Part shown: positions 17,446 to 27,300 of the stretch, piece by piece
Numbering within the stretch: position 1 is the stretch's first letter
How the letters are laid out: the number at the start of each line of letters is the position of its first letter
From: Sphingomonas faeni
Lineage (GTDB): Bacteria; Pseudomonadota; Alphaproteobacteria; Sphingomonadales; Sphingomonadaceae
Assembly: GCF_003053745.1 (NCBI RefSeq)
Contig: NZ_QAYE01000004.1
Location: forward strand, 124,001-188,000
Direction: 5' to 3'
Length of the DNA: 64,000 nucleotides
Notes under the pieces: generated by a model
Databases searched by the model: none
What the model saw: only the letters and a program-made list of their open reading frames with translations
What the model was told of the DNA's origin: nothing
Position numbers and translations under genes: made by a program

Positions 17446-18150
17446 ATGAATACTAAAGCATCAGCATTAGCCCGCACAAGCGCAGGGATTACCATAGCCG
17501 TCGCGGCGATCAGCGCTCAGGCGCAGTTTGTCCCGCCCGCCGGATACAGTGGTAACGGATCGCGACCAGGTGTCGCGGTGCCATCAGATCCCAGCGCACC
17601 GTCACTAGCTCGCATCCCTGATGCGGCGGTATCAAACGTGTTCCGCGTTGATCCGACTTACAAGCGCGGCTTGGCTGTAGGCCGTGCCAAGGTTGTTGGC
17701 GCATTTGCGATAGCCGAAACGAGCAAAGCGCGTGTCGTAGCGGCATAGTCCCCAGGTTTTCTGCCCGTCACTCTCTCATTGAGCGATGGTCGCTGCTACG
17801 TGCTCCAAGCTGATTATGAGGGAGGCACACTCTCTAACGGCCGGTTGAGCAAAGCAGGATGCGAGGGGTCACGAAAGTTTTATGAGCCAGCCGTTCCTCC
17901 GCCACCTCCCGGCCACTCACTACGGTTCATAGGGGCGGCATGGGGTTACGGCGCCTGGGTCGATGATCGGGCAAAGGTCACCATTGTTACCGCGCCGGGA
18001 GCAACAACCTTCAAACCTCTTTTCACGGCCCAAATGACGTCCAGCACCATAATGGCAATGAACAGCCCTGACTCGCCTGGTGGCAATGTGACGTTGGTTG
18101 GCAAAATCAAAGGTCGGTTGACGGTCGTGACGCTGGAAGTAGGATACTAA
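17446..18150 (+). pseudogene. Exported protein gene interrupted by an in-frame amber codon
   Basis: Two open segments in the same frame, 17446-17748 (100 residues) and 17749-18150, are separated only by TAG at 17746-17748. The first begins with a signal peptide (MNTKASALARTSAGITIAVA, cleaved near AQAQ) and the second continues with LSDGRCYVLQADYEGGTLSNG and a C-terminal beta-rich part. Read through, the protein would be 234 residues. A TTG at 17779 could restart translation but gives no signal peptide. The protein family is unrecognised. A nonsense mutation of a once intact secreted protein is the simplest reading; sequencing error or stop readthrough are alternatives. Confidence 0.6.
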
Positions 18151-18318
18151 CATTGATGCAAAACTTTTGATTTCTCCATCAGGAATGACCGGGATGGGAA
18201 AGATCGCCCTGAACGAATGGCTGCTCTCGGGTGGCGAGCCGACTACCTGAGCGTTCGGATTTGGGTGAAACGGTCGGTTTGACTCTGGAGCAGCTACAAG
18301 ACCTGCCAACCACGGCAC

Positions 18319-18726
18319 TTAGAGCCTTAAGTACGGATCACTCGCCGTGTAGCGGACCGAAGCCCCCTTCGCGTCGAGCACGTGCTTGAATACACGAGCT
18401 CTTGAATCGTAGGCGACTGACAATTGGCCGGGTGCCGTCCAGACGACCTTCAGCCAAATCGCGCCTCTTGGACCTTCAGCGGCCGCCCCGTGGTTGCTGT
18501 CGGCGACGAAAACTTCCGTTGCGGCCGATTGTGGCTCGCTCGCGCGACCGATACGCAAGATGGTCGCATAGCCAGTCGTGGCACCACAATTCCGCGTCGC
18601 CGTAACAGTATAACGATCGCTCCCGATATCACGCGCGACGTGTGTCACATCGGAGGAACAGAGCGGCTCCGCCCCACACCCGGCCAAGCTCAAAGTCGCG
18701 AAGCACCACGGGCGTGCCATCTTCAT
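18319..18726 (-). CDS. Putative lipoprotein of unknown function
   Basis: This 135-residue protein (start ATG 18724-18726, MKMARPW) has a short hydrophobic leader ending in SLAGC, a lipobox, so it is predicted to be a lipoprotein anchored by Cys at about residue 16. The mature part has SSDVTHVARD, NCGATTGYATILRIG and a C-terminal ARVFKHVLDAKGASVRY, a pattern of alternating strands. I do not recognise a named domain. It is convergent with the amber-interrupted gene upstream in the map. A second ATG at 18718-18720 is possible. Confidence 0.6.
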   Translation of the reverse strand: MKMARPWCFATLSLAGCGAEPLCSSDVTHVARDIGSDRYTVTATRNCGATTGYATILRIGRASEPQSAATEVFVADSNHGAAAEGPRGAIWLKVVWTAPGQLSVAYDSRARVFKHVLDAKGASVRYTASDPYLRL

Positions 18727-18822
18727 CGCCGCAACCTGAACAAGCGGCAGCTTTGGCGGAAGCTCAGTCGGACAACGCTGATCGGGCAACTACGAAGCGG
18801 CGTGCGACTGACCGCGCTTTAT

Positions 18823-19614
18823 TTACCCCCGCACCCGATCGATCAGCGCCATCGCCGCATGGGGAGCGCGAACCTTTGCGCCGTTGATGAAGAACACAAA
18901 CGCATCTCTCGGCGTCATTGCCGGCGTGGCGTCCTCGACATAGGGCAAACCCTCCGGTCGCCCGCCCGCCGCCCAGGTCTTCGCCTTGTCCGCCCATTCG
19001 TCCAGCGCGGTCGGCGCGTAGCCGGCGACGAAGCGCTCCTCGGCATCCTCCAATCGCGCATAGACGAAGTCGCCGGTCACGTCGGCGATCGCGGGATATT
19101 CCGCCGACTGGGCGAAGACGATCGCGACGCCCGCATCGCGGCACATCGCCACGAACTCCGGAACCGCGAAACTCTCGTGACGGACCTGGATCGCATGGCG
19201 CAGCGCGAGCCCGTCCTGCCTGCCAGGCAACAGCTTCAGGAACGCGGCGAAGTCGTCGGCGTCGAATTTCTTGGTCGCCATGAACTGCCACAGGATCGGT
19301 CCGAGCCGGTCGCCGAGTTCGACGATCCCTTGTCCGGTGAATTTGGCGATCGACTCCCCCGCGTCGGCCAGCACCTTCCGGTTGGTGCAATAGCGCGACG
19401 CCTTGAGCGAAAAGACGAACCCGTCGGGCACCGCGTTCGCCCATGATGCGAACGTCGCGGGCTTCTGGCTGCCATAATAGGTGCCGTTGATTTCAATCGC
19501 GGTGACGTGCTCGGCGGCATAATCGAGCTCGCGCTTCTGCGGCCATTTCTCCGGATAAAAGGTCCCGCGCCACGGCTCGTAGGTCCAGCCGCCAATACCG
19601 ATTCTGATGGTCAT
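18823..19614 (-). CDS. DUF72 (YecE) family protein
   Basis: The 263-residue protein has the TIM-barrel-like DUF72 pattern: IRIGIGGWTYEPWRGTFYP at the start, TAIEINGTYYGSQKPATFASW, then FVFSLKASRYCTNRK, LGPILWQFM and the late YARLEDAEER and FINGAKVRAPHAA (FVYxR and FxNxxxG-like) motifs. DUF72 proteins are widespread and lack an established reaction. The start ATG 19612-19614 opens on the conserved motif. The crp-like gene downstream on the same strand is separated by 41 bases upstream of this start. Confidence 0.92.
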   Translation of the reverse strand: MTIRIGIGGWTYEPWRGTFYPEKWPQKRELDYAAEHVTAIEINGTYYGSQKPATFASWANAVPDGFVFSLKASRYCTNRKVLADAGESIAKFTGQGIVELGDRLGPILWQFMATKKFDADDFAAFLKLLPGRQDGLALRHAIQVRHESFAVPEFVAMCRDAGVAIVFAQSAEYPAIADVTGDFVYARLEDAEERFVAGYAPTALDEWADKAKTWAAGGRPEGLPYVEDATPAMTPRDAFVFFINGAKVRAPHAAMALIDRVRG

Positions 19615-19655
19615 GGGCGCAAGTGTAGCGCGCTAGAGAAGCGCTTGGCGATGCC

Positions 19656-20324
19656 CTATTCGGTGATGACGCCGCGCAGCCCCGGCAGGTCGAGAATACG
19701 GACCTGCGCATAGGCCACCGCGACCAGGCCATCCCGCTCGAACCGCTTCAGATGCCGGTTGAGCGTCTGGCGCGCGATACCGACGACGCCGGCCAGCTCT
19801 TCCTGACGGATCGTGATCCGACCATCCCCCGCCTGCGACGCGCGCATCAGCGCCTGCGCCAGTCGCACCCGGATCGACTGTCCCACGCTCTGCGCGATGA
19901 ACCGCAAGGCGGTGCGCTGGTGCGCGCAAACGAGCAGTCCGAGATCGCGGTAAAGCTCCGGGTCCGCCGCCGCCGCCCGCGCGAACGCCGCCACCGGCAC
20001 ATGCAGCAGCCGCGCCGTGCCGAACGCCGTCGCGTCGTGCGGCCTCGGATGGCCGTCCAGCGTCGACAATTCCCCGAACCACGTCCCCGGCCGCACGATC
20101 AGCGCGAGCAGTTCGGCACCATTGGCGGACAAGCCCTTTAACCGGACCTGTCCATCCAGAACCGCCCACAACCCGTTCGGCGGATCACCCGAGCCGTAGA
20201 TCCGCGCGCCGTTCTCCAGCACCTCCACTCGCGCCTCCTGCAACAGGCGCTCGCGACGGCCCGCCGGTATCGCGCCGAACCAGCTATCGGTGGCCAGTAT
20301 CGCGTGATCCGGATCGTGCATCAC
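19656..20324 (-). CDS. Crp/Fnr-family transcriptional regulator
   Basis: The 222-residue protein has an N-terminal cyclic-nucleotide-binding-type beta barrel (residues about 20-130; GDPPNGLWAVLDGQVRLKG, GTWFGELSTLDGHPR) and a C-terminal winged helix (ITIRQEELAGVVGIARQTLNRHLKRFERDGLV). No N-terminal cysteine cluster is present, so it is not an oxygen sensor of the Fnr type. The barrel lacks the full cAMP-binding Arg-Ser signature, so the ligand is unknown. It is divergent from the class II aldolase/oxidase pair and probably regulates them; a palindrome lies between. Confidence 0.9.
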   Translation of the reverse strand: MMHDPDHAILATDSWFGAIPAGRRERLLQEARVEVLENGARIYGSGDPPNGLWAVLDGQVRLKGLSANGAELLALIVRPGTWFGELSTLDGHPRPHDATAFGTARLLHVPVAAFARAAAADPELYRDLGLLVCAHQRTALRFIAQSVGQSIRVRLAQALMRASQAGDGRITIRQEELAGVVGIARQTLNRHLKRFERDGLVAVAYAQVRILDLPGLRGVITE

Positions 20325-20348
20325 GCAAGGCTAGGCGAAATTTCGCAA

Positions 20349-20366
20349 TTGTCACCATCGAGACAA
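20349..20366. promoter_or_regulatory. Candidate operator TTGTC-N8-GACAA
   Basis: The divergent 89-base gap between the Crp-like regulator (ends of start at 20324) and the aldolase gene contains an 18-base dyad TTGTC (20349-20353) and GACAA (20362-20366). Spacing is a little wider than usual Crp or Fnr half-site spacing, so binding by the adjacent regulator is only a hypothesis. Confidence 0.35.
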
Positions 20367-20416
20367 AGTTTGTCGAAGGCCGGTCGTACAAGGGGTCAAA
20401 CATAAGGAGGCGGATG

Positions 20417-21214
20417 ATGGCAACGGCACTCAAAACGATGGAACCGGCGGCAGCGACGACGACGATCAAGGACCAGGTATCGGCCGAGGAATGGGCGCTG
20501 CGCGTCGATCTCGCCGCCGCGTACAGGCTGGTCGCGCTCTACGGCTGGGACGATCTGATCTTCACGCATCTGTCCGCGCGCGTCCCCGGACCCGAGCATC
20601 ATTTCCTGATCAACCCGTACACGCACATGTTCGAGGAGATCACCGCATCGTCGCTGGTCAAGATCGACGTCGACGGCAACAAGGTCATGGACACCCCTGC
20701 CCCGGTCAACCGCGCGGGCTTCGTGATCCACTCGGCGGTCCACGCCGCGCGTCACGATGCGGTGGCGGTGCTGCATCTCCACACGCCGCACGGCCAGGCG
20801 GTGTCGGCGATGGCCGAGGGGCTGCTCCCGCATACGCAGACGGCGATGATCGCCGGGCACGACGTCGCCTATCACGACTTCGAGGGCATCGCGACGGAAC
20901 TGGAGGAACGCGAGCGGCTGGTGCAGGATCTCGGCACCAAGAACGCGATGATCCTGCGCAACCACGGCACGCTGACGGTGGGTGAATCGGTGCCGCAGGC
21001 GTTCCTGCGGATGTATTTCCTCGAACGCGCCTGCGAGGCACAGGTCCTGATGCTGAGCGCCGGTCGCGAGAATCTTAACAACCCCAACCAGGGCGTTGCC
21101 GAAAAGGTCGAAGGGCAATCGAGTTCGACAGGCATGCGCATGCTCGCCGACGGGCTCGCCTGGCCGGCGTTGCTACGCAAGCTTGACCGCGTCAATCCGG
21201 GCTATCGGGACTGA
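20417..21214 (+). CDS. Class II aldolase/adducin family protein
   Basis: The roughly 265-residue protein fits the class II aldolase/adducin fold: YGWDDLIFTHLSARVPG, then DTPAPVNRAGFVIHSAVHAAR and VLHLHTPHGQA, which supply the metal-binding histidines, and a later ILRNHGTLTVGES with a further His. Members cleave sugar phosphates or act as decarboxylases, so the substrate is open. AAGGAGG at 20404-20410 sits six bases from ATG 20417, favouring that start over ATG 20414. It is 26 bases upstream of the hydroxyacid oxidase gene, a likely two-gene operon. Confidence 0.9.
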   Translation: MATALKTMEPAAATTTIKDQVSAEEWALRVDLAAAYRLVALYGWDDLIFTHLSARVPGPEHHFLINPYTHMFEEITASSLVKIDVDGNKVMDTPAPVNRAGFVIHSAVHAARHDAVAVLHLHTPHGQAVSAMAEGLLPHTQTAMIAGHDVAYHDFEGIATELEERERLVQDLGTKNAMILRNHGTLTVGESVPQAFLRMYFLERACEAQVLMLSAGRENLNNPNQGVAEKVEGQSSSTGMRMLADGLAWPALLRKLDRVNPGYRD

Positions 21215-21240
21215 TCGCAACCAGCTTCGGAGGGCAGCGC

Positions 21241-22407
21241 ATGCCGCATTACGGCGATTACCAGAACGAGATCTATTTCGCCGGGCTCGCCGGTGTCGTC
21301 CCGAAGGTCCCGGTCGATTTCGCATCGTTCGAGGCTCGGGCGGCAGCGGCCTTGCCACCGTCTGTGCTCGGTTATCTGCAAGGTGGGTGCGGCGACGAGT
21401 TCACGCAGCGCCAGAATGCCGACGCGTTCCGGCACTGGGGCATGACCCCGCGGATGATGGTCGATGCCACGCGCCGCGACCTGTCGATCGACCTGTTCGG
21501 GATGACGTTGCCCAGCCCGATCTTCATGAGCCCGGTCGGGATCAACGGGCTGTGCACGCAGGACGGCCACGGCGATCTCGCCGCCGCGCGGGCGGCTGCG
21601 ACGACCGGCGTCCCGCTGATCCAGTCGACGCTGTCGAACGATCCGCTTGAGGACGTCGCCGCGGCGATGGGCGACACGCCCGGCTTCTTCCAGCTCTACA
21701 CTCCGAAGGACAAGCCGCTCGCCGAGAGCCTCGTCCACCGTGCCGAGGCGGCGGGATACAAGGCGATCGTCGTCACGCTCGACACCTGGGTGACCGGCTG
21801 GCGCCCGCGCGACCTGAACGTCGCGAACTTCCCGCAACTGCGCGGCCATGTGCTCGAGAATTACTTCAGCGATCCGGTCTTCCGCGCGATGCTCGCCAAG
21901 CCCCCGCGCGAGGACCTGCCGGCGGCGGTGCGGCAATGGGCCGGCACGTTCGGCAAGGTGCTGACGTGGGACGACATGCCGTGGTTGCGATCGATGACGT
22001 CGCTGCCGATCGTCCTGAAGGGGATATGCCATCCCGACGACGCCCGACGCGCGATCGATTTGGGTGCGGACGCGATCTACTGCTCGAACCATGGCGGTCG
22101 CCAGGCGAATGGCGGGATCGCCGCGATCGACATGCTGCCCGCGGTGGTCGAGGCGAGCGGTGCAGTGCCGGTGCTGTTCGACTCCGGGATCAGGTCCGGC
22201 ACCGACGTCGTCAAGGCGCTGGCGCTCGGCGCAACCGCGGTCGGGATCGGCCGACCCTACACGTACGGGCTGGCGCTCGACGGCGCGAACGGCGCTGCAC
22301 ACGTGCTGAAATGCATCATCGCCGAAACTGACCTTCTGATGGCGGTGAACGGCTATCCGACGATTGCGGCCGTTCGGGAGGCCGGCGCGACGCGGATGGG
22401 CTGCTAA
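21241..22407 (+). CDS. FMN-dependent alpha-hydroxyacid oxidase, lactate 2-monooxygenase-like
   Basis: This 388-residue TIM-barrel flavoprotein resembles lactate 2-monooxygenase more than lactate dehydrogenase, with the N-terminal YGDYQNEIYFAGL and GYLQGGCGDEFTQRQNADAF segments. FMN and catalytic elements are visible: FMSPVGINGL, the FFQLYTPKD strand, VTLDTWVTGWRPRDL, the catalytic His in YCSNHGGRQANGG, and SGIRSGTDVVKALALGA. It would oxidise an L-2-hydroxyacid such as lactate. Being in tandem with the class II aldolase suggests metabolism of a 2-hydroxyacid derived from an aldol cleavage, an inference only. Confidence 0.9.
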   Translation: MPHYGDYQNEIYFAGLAGVVPKVPVDFASFEARAAAALPPSVLGYLQGGCGDEFTQRQNADAFRHWGMTPRMMVDATRRDLSIDLFGMTLPSPIFMSPVGINGLCTQDGHGDLAAARAAATTGVPLIQSTLSNDPLEDVAAAMGDTPGFFQLYTPKDKPLAESLVHRAEAAGYKAIVVTLDTWVTGWRPRDLNVANFPQLRGHVLENYFSDPVFRAMLAKPPREDLPAAVRQWAGTFGKVLTWDDMPWLRSMTSLPIVLKGICHPDDARRAIDLGADAIYCSNHGGRQANGGIAAIDMLPAVVEASGAVPVLFDSGIRSGTDVVKALALGATAVGIGRPYTYGLALDGANGAAHVLKCIIAETDLLMAVNGYPTIAAVREAGATRMGC

Positions 22408-22417
22408 AGCAGGACGA

Positions 22418-22603
22418 TCAGGCGGCGGTCTCGTCGAGCCGGCGCGCTTTCTCGACCAGCATCACGGGCACGCCATCGCGGATCGGATAGGCGAGCCCGG
22501 CGGCGTCCGAAATCAGTTCCTGCGCGGGCTCGTCGTAGCGGAGTGGCGTGCGCGTCATCGGGCAAACGAGGCGTTCGAGCAGCCAGGGGTCGAGCCCGCT
22601 CAC
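22418..22603 (-). CDS. Trm112 family small zinc-ribbon-like protein
   Basis: The 61-residue protein has the Trm112 pattern: [21 protein letters not shown], then [26 protein letters not shown]. In eukaryotes Trm112 activates methyltransferases; the bacterial short form (YcaR-like) is of uncertain role. Only the Cys of the first CP motif is kept, so zinc binding may be lost. GTG 22601-22603 overlaps the upstream stop by four bases (GTGA), making it the last gene of the thioredoxin/LON-domain operon. Confidence 0.92.
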   Translation of the reverse strand: MSGLDPWLLERLVCPMTRTPLRYDEPAQELISDAAGLAYPIRDGVPVMLVEKARRLDETAA

Positions 22604-23241
22604 TGCAACGTCACCGATTCATCGCCGTCGTGCCGCCCAAAGAACTGCATCAGCTGGATGATCAGCTCGGCGCGCTGCTCGATGTTCGGCGCCTCGAGCA
22701 ACGCCTGTTTCGCCGCCGCATCGAACGGCGCGATCTGGGCGATGCCGTTGACCAGGCTCTCGTCGTCGAGCCGGCCGACCGCATCCCAGTCGACCGCGTA
22801 GCCCTGCATGTCGGCGAACCGCCGCGACTCCAGTTCCAGCGACGACCGTCGCCCGAGCGACAGCGCGTCGTCCTCGATCAACGGCAGCAACTCCGCCTCG
22901 ACCTGGCGGAATGCGGTCGTCACGTCGAGCTCGCGGACGATCCGGAACAGCGCGATGCCCTCCAGCACGACGTTGTAGCGCCCGTCGTCGAGCGCCTCGA
23001 CCTCGGCGATCTTGCCGACGCAGCCGATGTCGTACAGCGCATCCGCGTCGTCATGTGGTCCGCCCCGCGGCTGGATCATCCCGATCCGCCGGTCGCGCGC
23101 CATCGCATCGCTGATCATCGCCCGATAGCGCGGCTCGAACATGTGCAGCGGCAAGTGCATGCCGGGGAACAGCAGCGCCCCCGGCAGCGGGAAGATCGAC
23201 AGTCGCGTCGTGGCGCGCGGAGGGGCGGACTCGGTGGTCAT
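22600..23241 (-). CDS. LON substrate-binding domain protein
   Basis: The 213-residue protein has only the N-terminal domain of Lon (PUA-like fold): [30 protein letters not shown] opens it, followed by [41 protein letters not shown]. The AAA+ and protease parts of Lon are absent, as in the widespread stand-alone family. The role is unknown; a chaperone or protein-quality link is suggested by the preceding thioredoxin/TPR gene, whose stop overlaps this start by four bases (ATG 23239-23241). Confidence 0.9.
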   Translation of the reverse strand: MTTESAPPRATTRLSIFPLPGALLFPGMHLPLHMFEPRYRAMISDAMARDRRIGMIQPRGGPHDDADALYDIGCVGKIAEVEALDDGRYNVVLEGIALFRIVRELDVTTAFRQVEAELLPLIEDDALSLGRRSSLELESRRFADMQGYAVDWDAVGRLDDESLVNGIAQIAPFDAAAKQALLEAPNIEQRAELIIQLMQFFGRHDGDESVTLQ

Positions 23242-24155
23242 CCGAACAGGATCGCAGACAGGCGGCGTCGCTGTCCAGACACCCACGGATCTTCGAGCCC
23301 GACGACCTCGAACAATTTCAACAACTGCGTCCGTGCCGCGCCCTCGTTCCAGTCGCGCTCGGTGGCGATGATGCCGAGGAACGTGTCGGCCGCTGCATCA
23401 CGATCGTTCGCCGCCATCTGGCCGTTGGCGAGTGCGAACCGCGCCTGGAGGTCGCCGGGGTTCGCTTCGACCGCAGCGAGCAGCGGCGACAAATCCTCGA
23501 CCGGCGGCGCCGACTGCGCGAGTGCAAGTGCAGCCTGTGCGCGCATAATCGCCGGGTCCTTGGCGATGGCCGGATCGAGGTTCGCCAGCCAGTCCGTCGC
23601 CTCGTCGATCTGCCCGGTCGCGACCAATGCGCGGACGAAGCCGGCATGGACCTGCGGATGCTCGGGCGCGATCTCGGCGATCTCGCGGAAGATGCCGAGT
23701 GCGCGCTCGCCGTCATTGGCCGCGAGCGCCTCTTCACCGATCGCGATCAACGGCTCGACGTCGGGCACCGCGTCGGTTGCGCCGGCTTCGATCGGCAGCT
23801 GCTTGAGCAACTGATCGAGGATCACGCGCAGCTGCGATTCGGTGCGCGCACTGGTCATGTCGGCGACCAGCTGGCCCTGGAACATCGCATAGACGGTCGG
23901 GATCGACTTGATCTGGAATTGCGCGGCGATGAACTGGTTCTTGTCGGTATCGACCTTGGCCAGCACGACGCCCTTGTCGGCATAATCCGCGGCGACCTTC
24001 TCCAGCGTCGGGGTCAGCGCCTTGCACGGCCCGCACCATTCCGCCCAGAAATCGATGATCACGAGGCTCGTCATCGACGGTTCGACGACATCGCGACGGA
24101 ACGCCTCGACGGCGTCCTTCTCCGCGGGGGACATTCCAAGCGTGGCCAAGTTCAA
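23238..24155 (-). CDS. Thioredoxin-domain co-chaperone of the YbbN (CnoX) type
   Basis: The 305-residue protein has an N-terminal thioredoxin domain with active-site WCGPCK and the cis-Pro loop IKSIPTVYAMF, followed from about residue 130 by tetratricopeptide-like helices (GERALGIFREIAEIAPEHPQVHAGFVRAL; GDLQARFALANGQMAAN). This is the YbbN/CnoX layout, which holds oxidised proteins for DnaK or GroEL. The CXXC is intact, unlike E. coli CnoX. The start codon is TTG; the two close TTGs at 24155 and 24149 cannot be separated. First gene of the three-gene operon. Confidence 0.93.
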   Translation of the reverse strand: MNLATLGMSPAEKDAVEAFRRDVVEPSMTSLVIIDFWAEWCGPCKALTPTLEKVAADYADKGVVLAKVDTDKNQFIAAQFQIKSIPTVYAMFQGQLVADMTSARTESQLRVILDQLLKQLPIEAGATDAVPDVEPLIAIGEEALAANDGERALGIFREIAEIAPEHPQVHAGFVRALVATGQIDEATDWLANLDPAIAKDPAIMRAQAALALAQSAPPVEDLSPLLAAVEANPGDLQARFALANGQMAANDRDAAADTFLGIIATERDWNEGAARTQLLKLFEVVGLEDPWVSGQRRRLSAILFG

Positions 24156-24280
24156 CTCCCGTGTAATTCTCGCGTGCTATCTGGGGCGCCCCCGCGGCGA
24201 ATGCCACCTCTAGAGCCTACCTCTAGACCATCGCGTCCGAAATTCCACGAGCGCACCACTTGTCTCGCCAGTGGTCCAGT

Positions 24281-24366
24281 CCGTCACCCCAGCGAAAATT
24301 GGGGTATCTCACGTGGCACGCGACCTACGCCCAATAGGGAGACCTTAGCGTCCGCGGGGGTGACGG
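24281..24366. repeat. Nested inverted repeat, family F
   Basis: Perfect ten-base arms CCGTCACCCC (24281-24290) and GGGGTGACGG (24357-24366) close an 86-base element with further inner pairing (CCCCAGCG... / ...CGTCCGCGGGG). It ends only three bases from the dnaE2 stop codon on the opposite strand, at the 3' end of the SOS operon, where it could form a terminator-like hairpin. Confidence 0.65.
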
Positions 24367-24369
24367 GCA

Positions 24370-27300
24370 TCAATGGAAGTCGCGCGATTTGGGTAGGACG
24401 CGGACGTCCCGGGGATGCTGGGCGCGCGGATGCTGGACACGGGGTGTCCGTCCGTCAGGGCCGCGTGGGAGGACGGGCCGGATCACCTCGTCCACGCGCG
24501 CGAGCGGCGGCTCCAGCGCTTGATCTTCCGACAACAGCCGCAGCATGTCGCTGCGATCCTGCACCCGCGACGTCATCAGGTGCCTGACGCCTTCCTCGCT
24601 GCGCTGGATCACGCCCTCCAGCACCATCAGCCGCGAGGCCATCACCGCGCGGCGGTTCGCCTCGAAATCGCGCGCCCACATCAGACCGTTGGTGATCCCG
24701 GTCTCGTCCTCGATCGTCACGAAGATCGCATTGCCCTTGCCTGGCCGTTGGCGGACCAAAACCACCCCGGCGACCTTAGCGCGCCGCCCATCCTTGGTCG
24801 CGTTGGCCTGCGCGCTCGACAGGATCCCCTCGGCGGCAAAGCGTTCGCGGAGGAACTGCATCGGATGCGCCTTCAACGACAGCCGCGTCGTCTGGTAATC
24901 CGCCGCGACCTGTTCGGACAGCGGCATCGCCGGCAGGTGCGCGTCGGGCTCCGCGCCAAGCTCGGGCACATCGGCGGCAGCAAATAACGAGAGTTGTTTG
25001 GGTGGCGTCCGACGCACATCCCACAAAGCCTCACGCCGTTCCTTCGCTACCGACCGGAACGCATCCGCATCGGCCAGCAGGTTCATAGCCCGCTGCGGCA
25101 AATTGGCGCGCCGCGCGAGGTCCTCGATGCTAGCGAACGGCGTGGTCCGAACGCGAACGATCTCGTCGGCCCAATCCTTCCGAAACCCATCCACCTGCCG
25201 AAACCCGAGCCGCACATCCTCCCCGGCACGGGGAGGGGGACCATCCGCAGGATGGTGGAGGGGGGCCGCCGCAGACGTCCCGCTTGGAAGAGTGGCAGCC
25301 TCATCAGCGCCGCCAGTAACAAGGGCATCCGCAAGCGATACGTCCGCGGAAGCCCCCCTCCACCCCGCTTCGCGCGGTCCCCCTCCCCGTGCCGGGGAGG
25401 ATAAGCTGTTATCCCACCCGCTCGCATTCACATCGACCGGCAGCACGCACACCCCGTGCTCGACCGCATCGCGCACCAGCTGCGCCGGCGCATAAAACCC
25501 CATCGGCTGCGAATTGAGCAACGCGCAACAGAACACCGCCGGATGGAAGCATTTGATCCACGACGACACATACACCAGCCGCGCAAACGACAGCGCATGG
25601 CTCTCGGGAAACCCGTAAGACCCGAACCCCTCGATCTGCTTGAAACAGCGTTCGGCGAACTCTGCCTCATACCCACGAGCGACCATGCCGCCGATCAGCT
25701 TGGCCTGGAAATTGTTCATCCCTCCGACCTTGCGGAACGTCGCCATGGACTTGCGCAATTCGTTGGCCTCGTCGGGGGTGAACTTTGCCGCGACGATCGC
25801 CAGCTTCATCGCCTGTTCCTGGAACAACGGCACGCCGTATGTTTCGCCAAGCAGCACTTCGAGTTCGTCGCTTCTGCCATGCTCGGGCGATGGCGAGGGA
25901 TAGACCACCACCTCCTTTTTGGCTCGCCGCCGCAGATACGGATGCACCATGTCGCCTTCGATCGGGCCGGGTCGAACGATTGCGACCTGCACCACCAGAT
26001 CGTAGAGTTTGCGGGGTCTCAGACGGGGCAGCATGTTGATCTGCGCCCGACTCTCGACTTGGAACACACCGATGCTGTCCCCATCGCACAGCATGTCATA
26101 AACCTTGGAATTCTCGTCGTTGGCGATCGTCTTCAGTTCATGATCGCCGAGCCCATGCTGTCGCATCAGGTCGAAGCTCTTGCGGATGCAGGTCAGCATG
26201 CCGAGCGCGAGAATGTCGACCTTCATCAGGCCGAGGCAATCGATATCGTCCTTGTCCCATTCGATAAACGTACGATCCTCCATCGCGCCATTATGGATCG
26301 GCACGATCTCGTCGAGCCGACCCTGCGTCAGTACGAAGCCGCCAACATGCTGCGACAGATGACGTGGAAATTCGAGCAGCCGTTCGACCATGTCCTGCAA
26401 CCTAGCGATTTCCGGATTGGCGACATCGAACCCCGTTTCGGCAAAGCGCCGTTCCGGAAAACGGTTCGAAAAACTGCCCCACACCGTACTCGTCAACCGC
26501 TGCGTGACGTCCTCGGTGAAGCCCAGCGCCTTGCCGACCTCGCGCACGGTGCTGCGCGAGCGGAAGTGGATGACGGTCGCCGCGATCGCCGCACGCTCCC
26601 GACCGTAGCGCCCGTAGATATACTGCATCACTTCTTCGCGCCGCTCATGCTCGAAGTCGACGTCGATATCGGGCGGCTCGCTCCGTTCGGCCGAGACGAA
26701 GCGCGAGAACAGCAGATCGTGCTTCATCGGATCCACCGACGTGACGCCGAGCACGTAGCAGACCACCGAGTTGGCGGCCGATCCGCGCCCTTGGCACAGG
26801 ATCGGCGGATCGGCGCTGCGTGCGAACCGGACGATGTCGTGGACCGTCAGGAAATAATAGGCGTATTCCTGCTGCCGAATCAGCGCGAACTCGTCGCGCA
26901 GCGATGCCAGCAGCTTGTCCGGCACATAGCCGTCATATTGGTCGATCGCGGATTGCCAGGCGAGATGCTCCAGCCATCCCTGAGGGTCCCAGCCTGCGGG
27001 GACGGGCTCATGCGGATATTCGTATTTGAGTTCGTCGAGCGTGAAGTCGATCCGCGCGAGCAGCTTTGCCGTCTCGGCGATCGCGTGCGGCCGGTCGCGG
27101 TAAAGATGCGCGATATCGTCCGCATCCTTTAGATGGCGTTCGCCATTGGCACCTAGCCGTTTGCCGGCTCGCTGAATCGTCGTGCCCTCGCGAATGCAGG
27201 TGACGATGTCGTGAAGCGAGCGATCGTCGGCGACCGCATAACGCACGTCGTTCGTCGCCAGGATCGGCACGCGCGCTTTGACGGCGATCCGGGCAAGCCG

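Noticed and set aside
24281..24366. Insertion-sequence ends at the dnaE2 3' boundary
   Set aside because: No transposase or target duplication is present; the structure matches the short hairpin repeats elsewhere.
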